DNA of 49,692 nucleotides from UBA8828 sp046315175 (lineage in GTDB: Bacteria; Verrucomicrobiota; Verrucomicrobiia; Opitutales; UBA953). Positions 25,273 through 34,386 of the stretch are shown piece by piece (position 1 is the stretch's first letter; each line of letters begins with the position of its first letter). The translations under genes and the position numbers were made by a program. The stretch is taken from NCBI GenBank assembly GCA_046315175.1, contig JBKDBK010000172.1:1-49692 (forward strand), written 5' to 3'. The notes beneath the pieces were generated by a model. It had not been told where the DNA came from and did not search any database. It worked only from the letters and a program-made list of their open reading frames with translations.

Positions 25273-27297
25273 ATGGAAGCCTCCCCGAAGGGTTCGCCGG
25301 ACCCCTCACCCGCCACCTCGGTGGCGAAACCCGTGACCCTGGCGGCCGCCATGGCCACCCTGGGGGTGGTCTTCGGGGACATCGGCACGAGCCCCCTCTA
25401 CGCGCTGCGCGAGACCTTCAAGGCAGCCCATGAGCACGGGGGCGTGGTCCCGGTCGTCGCCCTCCTCTCCCTGGTGATCTGGTCGCTCATCCTGGTCGTC
25501 TCCGTCAAGTACGTGATCCTCGTCATGGAGGCCAACGACGAGGGCGAGGGCGGCGTGATGACCCTCGTTTCGCTCTCCAGCCAGGGCCAGCAAACGCGAG
25601 CCGGCCTGCTGCTCATCGGCCTGGTGGGCGCCGCCCTGCTCTACGGCGACGGAGTGATCACGCCGGCGATCTCCGTCCTTTCCGCCATGGAGGGCATCAA
25701 GGAGGCGAATGAGCGGCTCCAAGGCCCGTTCGCGACGGAGACCCTGGCCGCCGTCATCCCCTGGCTGGCAATCGGCATCCTCATCCCCCTCTTCGCCATC
25801 CAGAAGAAGGGCACCTCGCGGGTCGGCGCGTATTTCGCCCCGGTCACCCTCGTTTGGTTCATCACCCTGGCCGCGCTGGGCGTCCTCTCCCTCGTCAGGC
25901 ACGCCGAGGTTGTGCCGACCCTGCTCGGCGCCCTCAACCCCCTCGAGGGCTTCGGGCTGTTCCTGACCGACCCCGGGATGGCGTTCGCCATCATCGGCGC
26001 GGTTTTCCTCGCGGTGACAGGGGCGGAGGCGCTTTACGCCGACATGGGCCACTTCGGCGGGCGACCCATCCGAGTGACCTGGCATGTCATTGTCCTGCCG
26101 GCCCTTCTCCTCAACTACTTCGGCCAGGCCGCGTGGTTCCTCGCCCAGCCCGAGCGCGTCGGCGAGCCCCTCTTCAATCCCTTCTTCAACATGGCCCCGG
26201 GCTGGGCGCAGATCCCCCTGGTCATCCTGGCGACGATGGCGGCCATCATCGCGTCGCAGGCCCTCATCTCGGGCGCGTTCTCGATGACCACCCAGGCCAT
26301 CCAGCTCAACTACCTGCCGCGGATGCGCATCCTCCACACCTCGGGCGAGGAATCCGGCCAGGTGTACCTTCCGGTGGTCAACTGGGGCCTGTTCGCGGGC
26401 TGCACCTTCGCCGTCCTGCAGTTCCGCAACTCCGGGGCGCTGGCCGGCGCCTACGGGATCTCCGTCAGCCTGACCATGCTCTGCACGAGCATCCTGTTCT
26501 CCGAGTACCTGCGGAAGCGCAAGGGGCTCGGCGCCGCGGCCTATGTGCTGATGGCGCCCTTCCTGCTGCTGGAGCTGGTGTTCATCACCGGCAACCTGCC
26601 GAAGATGTGGCACGGCGGCTGGCTGCCCCTGACCGTTGCCTTCCTGGCCTTCAGCGTGATGTACATCTGGAACCGGGGTCGCCAGATGCTCAAGAAGAAG
26701 TTCGCCCTCGACGAGCAGAAGGACGTCTTCGACGTCTTCATCGACAGCGTGGAGGACCGCTTCCACACCGGGAAGCTCCGCCGGGTCTCGGGCGTCGCGG
26801 TCTATATGGTCGGCAACACCGAGGCCGTGCCGATGGCCTTCGCCCACAACCTCAAGCACAACAAGGTCGTCCACGAGCACATCCTCGTGATGACCCTGAA
26901 GATCGACGAGTACCGCGCCACCGTGCCGGCGGCGGAGCGGGTCCAGCTGACCTACCGCGTGCCCAACCCCGCCCCGCCCCACGGGCGGGCGAGCGAGCCC
27001 TTCCCCCGCGTCCTGCGCGTCATCGGCCACTACGGCTTTCGCGAGCTGGCCCAGGTCGAGCCCGTCCTCACCGCCGCCTTCGAGGATCTCCGGATCGCCT
27101 ACGACCCGATGCAGGTCACCTTCTTCCTCAGCCGAGAGACGGTCGTGCGCAGCGAGTCCGAGAACCCCCAGATGCGCCTTCCCAAGGTGGAGGAGAAGAT
27201 CTTCGAGGTCCTCAACCGCAACTCCCTCTCCGCCACCGCCTACTTCAAGCTCCCCCCCGGGCGCGTCGTCGAGCTCGGGATGCAGGTGGAGATGTGA
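25273..27297 (+). CDS. kup: KUP-family potassium uptake transporter
   Basis: Kup proteins are inner-membrane proton-coupled potassium importers. The 674-aa protein has the family opening LGVVFGDIGTSPLYALRETF (residues 33-52), then LVIWSLILVVSVKYVILVMEA and ANDEGEGGVMTLVSL, then YGDGVITPAISVLSA. About 12 membrane helices end near residue 465, with a cytoplasmic C-terminal region of about 200 residues after it, as is usual. The ATG at 25273 is preferred because the upstream in-frame codons overlap the promoter. The stop lies 20 bp from the end of the convergent carA. Confidence 0.94.
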   Translation: MEASPKGSPDPSPATSVAKPVTLAAAMATLGVVFGDIGTSPLYALRETFKAAHEHGGVVPVVALLSLVIWSLILVVSVKYVILVMEANDEGEGGVMTLVSLSSQGQQTRAGLLLIGLVGAALLYGDGVITPAISVLSAMEGIKEANERLQGPFATETLAAVIPWLAIGILIPLFAIQKKGTSRVGAYFAPVTLVWFITLAALGVLSLVRHAEVVPTLLGALNPLEGFGLFLTDPGMAFAIIGAVFLAVTGAEALYADMGHFGGRPIRVTWHVIVLPALLLNYFGQAAWFLAQPERVGEPLFNPFFNMAPGWAQIPLVILATMAAIIASQALISGAFSMTTQAIQLNYLPRMRILHTSGEESGQVYLPVVNWGLFAGCTFAVLQFRNSGALAGAYGISVSLTMLCTSILFSEYLRKRKGLGAAAYVLMAPFLLLELVFITGNLPKMWHGGWLPLTVAFLAFSVMYIWNRGRQMLKKKFALDEQKDVFDVFIDSVEDRFHTGKLRRVSGVAVYMVGNTEAVPMAFAHNLKHNKVVHEHILVMTLKIDEYRATVPAAERVQLTYRVPNPAPPHGRASEPFPRVLRVIGHYGFRELAQVEPVLTAAFEDLRIAYDPMQVTFFLSRETVVRSESENPQMRLPKVEEKIFEVLNRNSLSATAYFKLPPGRVVELGMQVEM

Positions 27298-27317
27298 GCC
27301 CGGCGGGACGGCGCGCG

Positions 27318-28478
27318 TCAGCCGCGGGCGCGGACCGTCCGGTCGACCAGCTCCCAGAAATGGTCGAAGAGCTTGTCGGCGTCGTTCGGCCCGGGGCCGG
27401 CCTCGGGGTGGTACTGGACGGAGAAGACCGGCTTGTCCCTGAGGCGCAGGCCGGCGACGGTGTTGTCGTTGAGGTTGACCTCGGTGACGATCGCGCCGCA
27501 GGCCGCCAGCTCCTCGGGCTTCGAGGCGAAGCCGTGGTTCTGGGCGGTGATCGAGACGGTGTCGGTCTCGCTGTTCCTGACCGGCTGGTTGCCGCCGCGG
27601 TGGCCGAACTTCAGCTTGAAGGTCTTGGCCCCGATGGCGTGGGTGATGATCTGGTGGCCGAGGCAGATGCCGAAGGTCGGGTAGTCCTTGATCAGGTCGG
27701 CGACGGCGGCGTGGGCGTAGCCGAGGGCGGCGGGGTCGCCCGGGCCGTTGGAGAGGAAGATGGCGTCGGGCTTGATCTTGCGAAGCTCGGAGGCGGGGGT
27801 GGTGGCGGGGAAGACATGGACGTCGAACCCGGCGTGCCGGAGGCGGCGGAAGATGGAGGTCTTGGCCCCGAAATCGTAGGCAGCCACCCTGTAGACCCGG
27901 CGCCCGGCCTTGGACTTGTAGAGGGTGGTGCCGGGAACGGTGAACAGCCCGTCGTCGGGGCCCTTCTCGTCGAGGCGGTAAGGCGCCTTGCAGGTGACCT
28001 CCTTGACGAAGTCGACCCCGACCAGCCCAGCCCATTCCTTGGCTCGGCGGACCGCGTCGGCGTCGGAAAGCCCCTCCGTGGAGAGGCAGGCCTTCATCAC
28101 CCCGCGGACGCGAAGCTTCTTGGTCAGGGAGCGGGTGTCGATGCCCTCGATGCCGGGGATGCCGTGCTTCGCCAGCCAGGAGCCGAGATCGGAGCTGGCG
28201 CGCCAGTTCGAGACGACGGGGGACAGCTCGCGGACCACGAACCCGGCGGCCTTGGGGCCGTCGGACTCCAGGTCGTCCTCGTTGACCCCGTAGTTGCCGA
28301 TCTGGGGCGCGGTCATGGCCACGATCTGCCCGAAGTAGGAGGGGTCCGTCAGGATTTCCTGGTAGCCGGACATCGAGGTGTTGAAGACCGCCTCGCCGAC
28401 CACGGTCTTCCTCGCGCCGAAAGCCTTCCCCCGAAAGACGCTTCCATCTTCAAGGGCGAGGATTGCGGTGTGGGCCAT
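27318..28478 (-). CDS. carA: carbamoyl-phosphate synthase small (glutaminase) subunit
   Basis: CarA hydrolyses glutamine and passes ammonia to CarB for carbamoyl phosphate, used for pyrimidines and arginine. The 386-aa protein has the N-terminal small-subunit domain (MAHTAILALEDGSVFRGKAF, SMSGYQEILTDPSYFGQIV). It also has a C-terminal class I glutamine amidotransferase domain with FLSNGPGDPA, FGICLGHQ (nucleophile Cys) and VQYHPEAGPGP (His and Glu of the triad). carB is not adjacent. The start at 28478 gives the standard N-terminus; the frame continues 23 codons upstream without family similarity. A short inverted repeat (CCGTTT..AAACGG, 28483-28496) lies just upstream of the start. Confidence 0.95.
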   Translation of the reverse strand: MAHTAILALEDGSVFRGKAFGARKTVVGEAVFNTSMSGYQEILTDPSYFGQIVAMTAPQIGNYGVNEDDLESDGPKAAGFVVRELSPVVSNWRASSDLGSWLAKHGIPGIEGIDTRSLTKKLRVRGVMKACLSTEGLSDADAVRRAKEWAGLVGVDFVKEVTCKAPYRLDEKGPDDGLFTVPGTTLYKSKAGRRVYRVAAYDFGAKTSIFRRLRHAGFDVHVFPATTPASELRKIKPDAIFLSNGPGDPAALGYAHAAVADLIKDYPTFGICLGHQIITHAIGAKTFKLKFGHRGGNQPVRNSETDTVSITAQNHGFASKPEELAACGAIVTEVNLNDNTVAGLRLRDKPVFSVQYHPEAGPGPNDADKLFDHFWELVDRTVRARG

Positions 28479-28568
28479 GAGGCCGTTTTGAAACGGTTCG
28501 GGACAGACAGGGGAAGAAGAAAATGCCAAAGGGCGTCCGAAAGTCATCCCGACCCCTCGGGCAGGCGC

Positions 28569-29243
28569 TCAGAAACCCCTCGAGGGGTCGCCCCCGAGCG
28601 GCGCCGGAGGACGGCTACGGGGGTCGAGACTATCGGCCGCGTAGGGCTTGTGGACCTGCCACCCCGCCCGGAAGGGCGCACCCCGAGCCTTGACCGTGTC
28701 CGTGATGGCGCCAAGCACAGCGGGGTCGCCCCGCCGGCTCCACTCCGGGTGAAGCCAGACCACCGGGCAGACCCAGCCGCCCAGGGCGGCCTCCCACTTG
28801 CCGATGGTCTGGGGCTCCTCCACGATGAGCTTGATCTCATTGGCGGCCCGCAGGGTCTCCGACGCGGGGGGCTTGGCCCACTTGGGGCTGACCGTCACCC
28901 AGGCAAGCCCGGGGACCAGGGGAAAAGCCCCGCAGGTCTCCAGGTGCGCAGGCAAGCCCTTGGACGACAGCGCCGCAACCAAGGGCCCGAGATCGTGGAT
29001 GCAGGGCTCGCCGCCGGTCAGGACGACGAACTCGGGCCGGCTTGCCGCGGCTTCCGCAGCCAGCTCCTCGGCGCTCGCCTTGCGCACGTCCTTGGGCACG
29101 TGGGCGGGATGCCAGGTTGAGGCGGCGTCGCACCAAGCGCAGCGGACGGGACATCCCTGGAGCCGGATGAAGAAAGCCTTGCGGCCGAGGTGCACACCCT
29201 CGCCCTGCCAGCTAAGGAAGGTCTCGTTGACCGGGTAGGTCAC
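28569..29243 (-). CDS. queE: 7-carboxy-7-deazaguanine synthase (radical SAM)
   Basis: QueE rearranges 6-carboxy-tetrahydropterin to 7-carboxy-7-deazaguanine, a step towards preQ0 and queuosine. The 224-aa protein starts near the family N-terminus (TYPVNETFLSWQGEG). It carries the radical-SAM cluster motif QGCPVRCAWCD with Cys-x3-Cys-x2-Cys, then LTGGEPCIHD, the glycine-rich SAM-binding segment, and ANEIKLIVEEP. The GTG start overlaps the queD stop (GTGA at 29240-29243), which supports the choice and indicates coupling. It is the last gene of the queC-queD-queE set. The tail after VHKPYAAD is longer than usual and Pro/Arg-rich. Confidence 0.92.
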   Translation of the reverse strand: MTYPVNETFLSWQGEGVHLGRKAFFIRLQGCPVRCAWCDAASTWHPAHVPKDVRKASAEELAAEAAASRPEFVVLTGGEPCIHDLGPLVAALSSKGLPAHLETCGAFPLVPGLAWVTVSPKWAKPPASETLRAANEIKLIVEEPQTIGKWEAALGGWVCPVVWLHPEWSRRGDPAVLGAITDTVKARGAPFRAGWQVHKPYAADSLDPRSRPPAPLGGDPSRGF

Positions 29244-29668
29244 GGGACGAATCGGACCGAGTTGCGGCTGTCCTCGTGGAGCTCGAGCTCGGCAATCCAG
29301 GCGCGGCCGCCGGTCTCGGCGCGCACCAAGGGGTCGAGCGCACCGTGCAGATGGCGGGCGATGCCCTCGGCCGAGGCGCTCTCGACGACCAACAGCTTGA
29401 AGACCGAGCCGTCCTTCGGCCGAACCCAGGCGAGCTCGGGATCGTCGGCCGAGAGGACGCAAGCGTGGTCCAGATGGGCGTCGATCCAGTCCTTGAGGAA
29501 ACGCAGCCCCCCGAAGTCCACCACGAACCCATGCCGGTCCAGCTCGCGGCAGGTGAAGGTCAGGGAGATCGCCCAACTGTGCCCATGGATGCGGGCGCAA
29601 TGGCCGGCATGGCGGTGCTGCCGGTGGGCGAAGGGGATGTCCGCGTAGACTTTCCGGCAGGTCAGCAT
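29240..29668 (-). CDS. queD: 6-carboxy-5,6,7,8-tetrahydropterin synthase
   Basis: QueD converts 7,8-dihydroneopterin triphosphate to 6-carboxy-tetrahydropterin for 7-deazaguanine synthesis. The 142-aa protein shows FAHRQHRHAGHCARIHGHSW near residues 13-32, giving the zinc-binding histidines and the catalytic Cys of the CxxxHGH motif. It also has GFVVDFGGLR, LDHACV, and an ESASAEGIARHL segment equivalent to the PTAENIA motif of the family. The start at 29668 places the first residues at the family N-terminus; the frame continues upstream into queC. It is 4 bp downstream of queC and overlaps queE by 4 bp. Confidence 0.92.
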   Translation of the reverse strand: MLTCRKVYADIPFAHRQHRHAGHCARIHGHSWAISLTFTCRELDRHGFVVDFGGLRFLKDWIDAHLDHACVLSADDPELAWVRPKDGSVFKLLVVESASAEGIARHLHGALDPLVRAETGGRAWIAELELHEDSRNSVRFVP

Positions 29669-29672
29669 GGTC

Positions 29673-30329
29673 CTAGACGTAGCGAGCCGGGTCCGGAATG
29701 CCAGCCTTGGCGAAGGCCTCCCGGCGCTCGACACAGGTGCCGCATCGGCCGCAAGGAGACCCACCCCCCACGTAGCACGACCAGGTGAGGGCCAGGGGCG
29801 CGCCCAGTTCAGCTCCCCGGCGCACAATCCGGGCCTTGTCCCAATCGACGAACGGCCGCTCCAGCCGCACGGGATGCCAGTCGCAGAGGCCTAGGGCCCG
29901 GTCCATCGCCTCGGCGAACTCGGGGCGGCAATCGGGGTAGATGGCATGGTCGCCACCGTGGGCGCCGTAGACGACGCTGTCGGACTTGGTCGCGACGGCC
30001 CAGCTGCCCGCGAGGGAGAGGAAGAGCATGTTCCGGTTGGGCACCACCGTGGCCTTCATCGACTCCGCCTCGTAGTGTCCCTCCGGCACCTTCACCGACG
30101 CGTCGGTCAACGCATTGCCCCCCATCAGCGCGGCGACCCCGCGAAGGTCGGCCACGCGGTGCTCGACCCCGTAATGGGCCGCCACCGCCCGGGCGGAATC
30201 GATCTCGCGACGATGACGCTGGCCGTAGTCGACGGTCAGGGCGCGCACGGTCCTGCCCTCCGACAACAGCTGGGCCAGGAGAACCGTCGAGTCGACGCCG
30301 CCGGAAAGGATGAGGACGGAGGAGGGCAC
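29673..30329 (-). CDS. queC: 7-cyano-7-deazaguanine synthase
   Basis: QueC uses ATP and ammonia to turn 7-carboxy-7-deazaguanine into preQ0. The 218-aa protein starts just before the PP-loop (VLILSGGVDSTVLL, residues 5-18). It contains LTVDYGQRH, VPNRNMLFLSLAG, YGAHGGDHAIYPDCRPEF, and a zinc site with Cys residues in TWSCYVGGGSPCGRCGTC. The GTG at 30329 is preferred because upstream codons lie in the repeat-rich intergenic region. It is the first gene of queC-queD-queE. preQ0 can feed queuosine, archaeosine-like or DNA-modification routes; queF and tgt are not in the window. Confidence 0.92.
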   Translation of the reverse strand: MPSSVLILSGGVDSTVLLAQLLSEGRTVRALTVDYGQRHRREIDSARAVAAHYGVEHRVADLRGVAALMGGNALTDASVKVPEGHYEAESMKATVVPNRNMLFLSLAGSWAVATKSDSVVYGAHGGDHAIYPDCRPEFAEAMDRALGLCDWHPVRLERPFVDWDKARIVRRGAELGAPLALTWSCYVGGGSPCGRCGTCVERREAFAKAGIPDPARYV

Positions 30330-30336
30330 GGAAACA

Positions 30337-30546
30337 GGGATAAAAGGATGAAAAGAGGAAGGGATGAAAGGAAGAACGCCCCGCCCTGCCCCCAAAACCC
30401 CACCCCAATCCACTTTCAACGTCCCCCAGCTCCGTTTCACCCCTTCATCCCCTGCCTCACACCTTTCCTTCTCGTCCTTCCAATCCTCCACCTCCGCCCC
30501 CCCGTTCATCCCTTCATCCTTTCATCCCTTAATCCCTTTTATCCCT
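30337..30546. repeat. inverted pair of short tandem-repeat arms (element 1, 8-9 bp units)
   Basis: The left arm 30337-30372 is built of units such as GGGATAAAA, GGATGAAAA and GGGATGAAA. The right arm 30505-30546 is the inverted, C-rich counterpart (units TTCATCC, TTTCATCCC, TTTTATCCC). Two perfect pairings are seen: 30337-30347 with 30535-30545 (11 bp) and 30361-30372 with 30517-30528 (12 bp). The 144-nt loop is pyrimidine-rich and has further CTTCATCCC-like copies. This fills most of the 270-bp gap between queC and purH, and no gene is visible in it. Confidence 0.85.
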
Positions 30547-30599
30547 CCTCCGCACCCTCCGTCTCGTCCGCCACCTCCGCCCCCTTCCCCTCGCCTCCC

Positions 30600-32141
<1,542 letters not shown>

Positions 32142-32165
32142 GCCGGCGCGCAAGGGCGCGCCGGC
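32142..32165 (+). terminator. strong GC hairpin after purH
   Basis: GCCGGCGCGC (32142-32151) and GCGCGCCGGC (32156-32165) form a perfect 10-bp stem with an AAGG loop, starting at the base after the purH stop. There is no T-run, so it may act as a processing or stabilising stem instead. Confidence 0.55.
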
Positions 32166-32172
32166 CTAGGGT

Positions 32173-32406
32173 GCACAGGGGCACAGGGGCTCAGGGGCAC
32201 GGGGGTACAACTCGCTACCGCTCGTTTCTAATTTGGTCTTAGCGCTGCTTTTCGCGGCAACCCGTAAGGTTCACTCGTCAACGCATCTCCATCTGACCAA
32301 GGTCGATAGCGAGGCAGGCCGAGAGTACTTGCGTTACCACAATCGAGAAACAAGGCCCCATGGGCCTCACTACCTCCCGTGCCCCCGCGCCCGTGTGCCC
32401 CTGCTC
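32173..32406. repeat. inverted pair of short tandem-repeat arms (element 2, 8 bp units)
   Basis: The left arm 32173-32204 is four tandem 8-mers: GCACAGGG, GCACAGGG, GCTCAGGG, GCACGGGG. The right arm 32375-32406 read on the opposite strand is four more 8-mers: GAGCAGGG, GCACACGG, GCGCGGGG, GCACGGGA. Pairing includes 32176-32184 with 32395-32403 (9 bp) and 32197-32203 with 32376-32382 (7 bp). The spacer of about 165 nt is less GC-rich than its surroundings and has nested pairs CTCGCTA/TAGCGAG (32211-32217, 32307-32313) and TTGGTC/GACCAA (32233-32238, 32295-32300). The rest of the 273-bp gap has no convincing gene. Confidence 0.85.
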
Positions 32407-32426
32407 TTCCGGCTTTAGGCCGGAAG
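32406..32426 (-). terminator. hairpin spanning the fabD stop codon
   Basis: CTTCCGGC (32406-32413) pairs with GCCGGAAG (32419-32426) around a 5-nt loop that contains the last bases of fabD. No T-run follows, so terminator function is only possible. Confidence 0.35.
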
Positions 32427-33323
32427 CTCGGCGAACTCGTGAATTGAGGTCACCGGCGCCTCGGGCGCCGTGCGCTTCATCATGCCGGCGAGCACGCCGC
32501 CTGGCCCGCACTCGTAGAACTGGGTGATGCCGGAGGCGGCGGCCGCGCGGCAATTGTCCTCCCAGTAGACCGAGGAGACGACCTGCTTGGCCAGGGCGGC
32601 CCTGAGGTCGGCCGGCTCGCGGATGGCGGCGCCGGTGGTGTTGGTGTAGACCTCGACCTTGGGGGTGGCGAAGGGAATCTCCCGGAGGTAGGCCTCGAAG
32701 GCGGCGCGCGCGGGCTCCATCAGGCGGCTGTGGTAAGCGCCGGCCACGGTGAGGGCCTTGACCAGCTTGAAGGGGCCGAACTCCTTCGCGCGCGGGATGG
32801 CGGCGGCGACCTTGTCGGCGTCGCCCGAGATCACGACCTGTCCGGGGCAGTTGAAGTTGGCGGCCTGAATGTCGAAGGCCGCGCAGAGCTTGGCGATGTC
32901 CTCGCGGCTGCCGCCGATGACGGCGGCCATGCCGCCCTTGGTGGCCTCGCAGGCCTGCTGCATGAGGCGTCCGCGCTCGGCCACGATGCGCAGGCCCGTC
33001 TCAAAGTCCCACACCCCGGCAAAGGCGTAGGCGGTCAACTCGCCGAGGGAGAGGCCGAGGCAGGCCTTGAGGTCGGACAACTTGCCACGCTCGCGCAGGA
33101 TCTCGGCGATGGCGTAGCCCTGGACGTAAAGCGCGGGCTGGCAGACGCGCGTCTCGGTCAGCGTCTCGGCGGGACCGTTGAAGCAGACCTCGCGGAGGTC
33201 GAAGGGCAGGATTCGCGCGGCGCGGTCGTAGAGGTCCTTGGCAACGGGGCTGCCCTCGTAGAGGGACTTGCCCATGCCGACGACCTGGGCGCCTTGGCCG
33301 GAGAAGAGGAGAGCGGTTGACAT
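32415..33323 (-). CDS. fabD: malonyl-CoA:acyl carrier protein transacylase
   Basis: FabD transfers malonate from CoA to acyl carrier protein at the start of type II fatty acid synthesis. The 302-aa protein is the normal length and opens LLFSGQGAQVVGMG (residues 5-18). The catalytic Ser lies in GLSLGELTAYAF near residue 92. The conserved QQACEATKGGMAAV follows, and the catalytic His is in AGAYHSRLMEPA near residue 198. The N-terminal ATG at 33323 is only a few bases from the left arm of a repeat element, which would form part of any 5' leader. No other fatty-acid synthesis gene is adjacent; parB lies 147 bp upstream on the same strand. Confidence 0.95.
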   Translation of the reverse strand: MSTALLFSGQGAQVVGMGKSLYEGSPVAKDLYDRAARILPFDLREVCFNGPAETLTETRVCQPALYVQGYAIAEILRERGKLSDLKACLGLSLGELTAYAFAGVWDFETGLRIVAERGRLMQQACEATKGGMAAVIGGSREDIAKLCAAFDIQAANFNCPGQVVISGDADKVAAAIPRAKEFGPFKLVKALTVAGAYHSRLMEPARAAFEAYLREIPFATPKVEVYTNTTGAAIREPADLRAALAKQVVSSVYWEDNCRAAAASGITQFYECGPGGVLAGMMKRTAPEAPVTSIHEFAELPA

Positions 33324-33476
33324 GGCGGGAGGAGTGAGGAGCGAGGTGCGAGCAGAGTGTGGCAGGCGAAGGGCGGAAAGGCAGGATGGAGGACGTGAAA
33401 TAGGGAACCAAGGGAGGAGCTAGGGCAACCGAGGACAACCTTAAGGGTCACGCGCCTCGCTCCCCGCTCCTCAGCC
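33324..33476. repeat. inverted pair of short tandem-repeat arms (element 3, 7 bp units)
   Basis: The left arm 33324-33351 is four tandem 7-mers: GGCGGGA, GGAGTGA, GGAGCGA, GGTGCGA. The right arm (33450-33476), read on the opposite strand, contains GGAGCGG, GGAGCGA, GGCGCGT. Pairing is possible in more than one register: 33335-33343 with 33465-33473 (9 bp), or 33339-33350 with 33451-33462 (12 bp with one G-U). The left arm abuts the fabD start codon and the right arm overlaps the parB stop. The spacer of about 95 nt is purine-rich and shows no gene. Confidence 0.8.
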
Positions 33477-34379
33477 TGCCTTAAGTCCCAGCTTCTCCAA
33501 GATTCGCTGCAGATCCTCGTCGCCCGAGTAGCGGATGGAGATGACGCCCTTGGCGCCGCGGCGCTGGACCTGGACGGGGGCGGCGAGGTGGGTGGTGAGG
33601 CGGCGCTGGACATCCTCGAGCGCCTGCGCGACGCGGCGGCGGCGATCGCCGGGGCGCGGAGCCTGGAGCTGGCGAACCAGCTTCTCCGTCGCGCGCACCG
33701 AGAGCTCGTCCTGCACGATGCGGCGGGCGGCCTGGACCTGCTGGGCGGCCTGCTCAAGACCGAGCAGCACCTTGGCATGGCCGGCGCTGAGCTGCCCCTT
33801 CGAGAGGTAGCCGAGCACCTCGCGGTCGAGCTGGAGGAGGCGGACGGAGTTGGCGACGGTGGCGCGGGGCTTGCCGAGGCGATCGGCCACGGCGTCCTGG
33901 GTCAGCTTGAAGTCGCGCATCAGCGAGGCGACCCCCAGGGCCTCGTCGACGGGATTGAGGTCGGCGCGCTGGAGGTTCTCGACGAGGGCGAGGACGGCGC
34001 TGGCGGCGTCGTTGACCTCGAGCACACGGGCGGGAACGACCTTGATGCCCAGGTGGCGGAAGGCGCGGAGGCGGCGCTCGCCCGCGATCAGCTCGAAACC
34101 CTGCGGCACCTTGCGCACCACGATGGGCTGCATGAGGCCCTCGGCGCGGATGGACTCGGCCAGCTCCTCGATGCCGCGCTGGTCGAACTCGCGCCGGGGC
34201 TGGCGCGGATTCGGGGCGACCTGGGCCACGGGCACGTCCTGGATGCCGGCGGGCTGGACGGGCGCGGGCGTGCTGGAAGTGACGGGCGCGGGGGCGGGAA
34301 CGGCGGGCTTGGCGCCGGCGCCGGCCCCGATCAGGGAACCGAGGCCTCGTCCGAGGCTGCTCTTCTTGGGTTGGCTCAT
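33471..34379 (-). CDS. parB: chromosome-partitioning protein ParB
   Basis: ParB binds parS sites near the origin, loads as a CTP-gated clamp and works with ParA in chromosome segregation. The 302-aa protein begins KKSSLGRGLGSLIG, the usual N-terminal ParA-contacting type of segment. A Pro/Ala linker follows, then NPRQPRREFD, the CTP-binding GERRLRAFRHLG near residue 100, ENLQRADLNPVDEA, and a helix-turn-helix region LTQDAVADRLGKPRATVANS. A C-terminal dimerisation region ends the protein. parA is not adjacent and no parS-like palindrome was noticed. It starts 7 bp after the LysM gene, so the two are probably one transcript. Confidence 0.94.
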   Translation of the reverse strand: MSQPKKSSLGRGLGSLIGAGAGAKPAVPAPAPVTSSTPAPVQPAGIQDVPVAQVAPNPRQPRREFDQRGIEELAESIRAEGLMQPIVVRKVPQGFELIAGERRLRAFRHLGIKVVPARVLEVNDAASAVLALVENLQRADLNPVDEALGVASLMRDFKLTQDAVADRLGKPRATVANSVRLLQLDREVLGYLSKGQLSAGHAKVLLGLEQAAQQVQAARRIVQDELSVRATEKLVRQLQAPRPGDRRRRVAQALEDVQRRLTTHLAAPVQVQRRGAKGVISIRYSGDEDLQRILEKLGLKAG

Positions 34380-34386
34380 GAAAGGT

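Noticed and set aside
20372..25336. A 1654-codon plus-strand open frame opposite recJ, secDF and yajC
   Set aside because: It is antisense to three unmistakable genes and its composition is the typical reverse-frame pattern (Gly/Arg/Glu/Asp/His-rich).
28575..28588. Palindrome ACCCCTCGAGGGGT near the queE 3' end, similar to the one at 15755
   Set aside because: It is within coding sequence, and the core also occurs by chance in Leu-Glu-Gly codons, for example in gltX. Two copies are not enough to call a shared operator.
29673..30329. A 7-deazaguanine DNA-modification island around queC-queD-queE
   Set aside because: Only the standard preQ0 genes are present; no dpd-type modification or restriction genes are nearby.
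30330..30599. CRISPR array
   Set aside because: The repeats at 30337-30546 are short, contiguous and inverted between arms. There are no regular 28-37 bp repeats with unique spacers and no cas genes anywhere in the window.
32233..32418. A 61-codon plus-strand frame in the spacer of element 2
   Set aside because: It starts with TTG, has mixed third positions unlike local genes, and its end reads through the right repeat arm. A structured non-coding region is the simpler reading.
33471..34379. parS sites near parB
   Set aside because: No palindrome close to the usual GTTTCACGTGAAAC core was noticed in the surrounding sequence.
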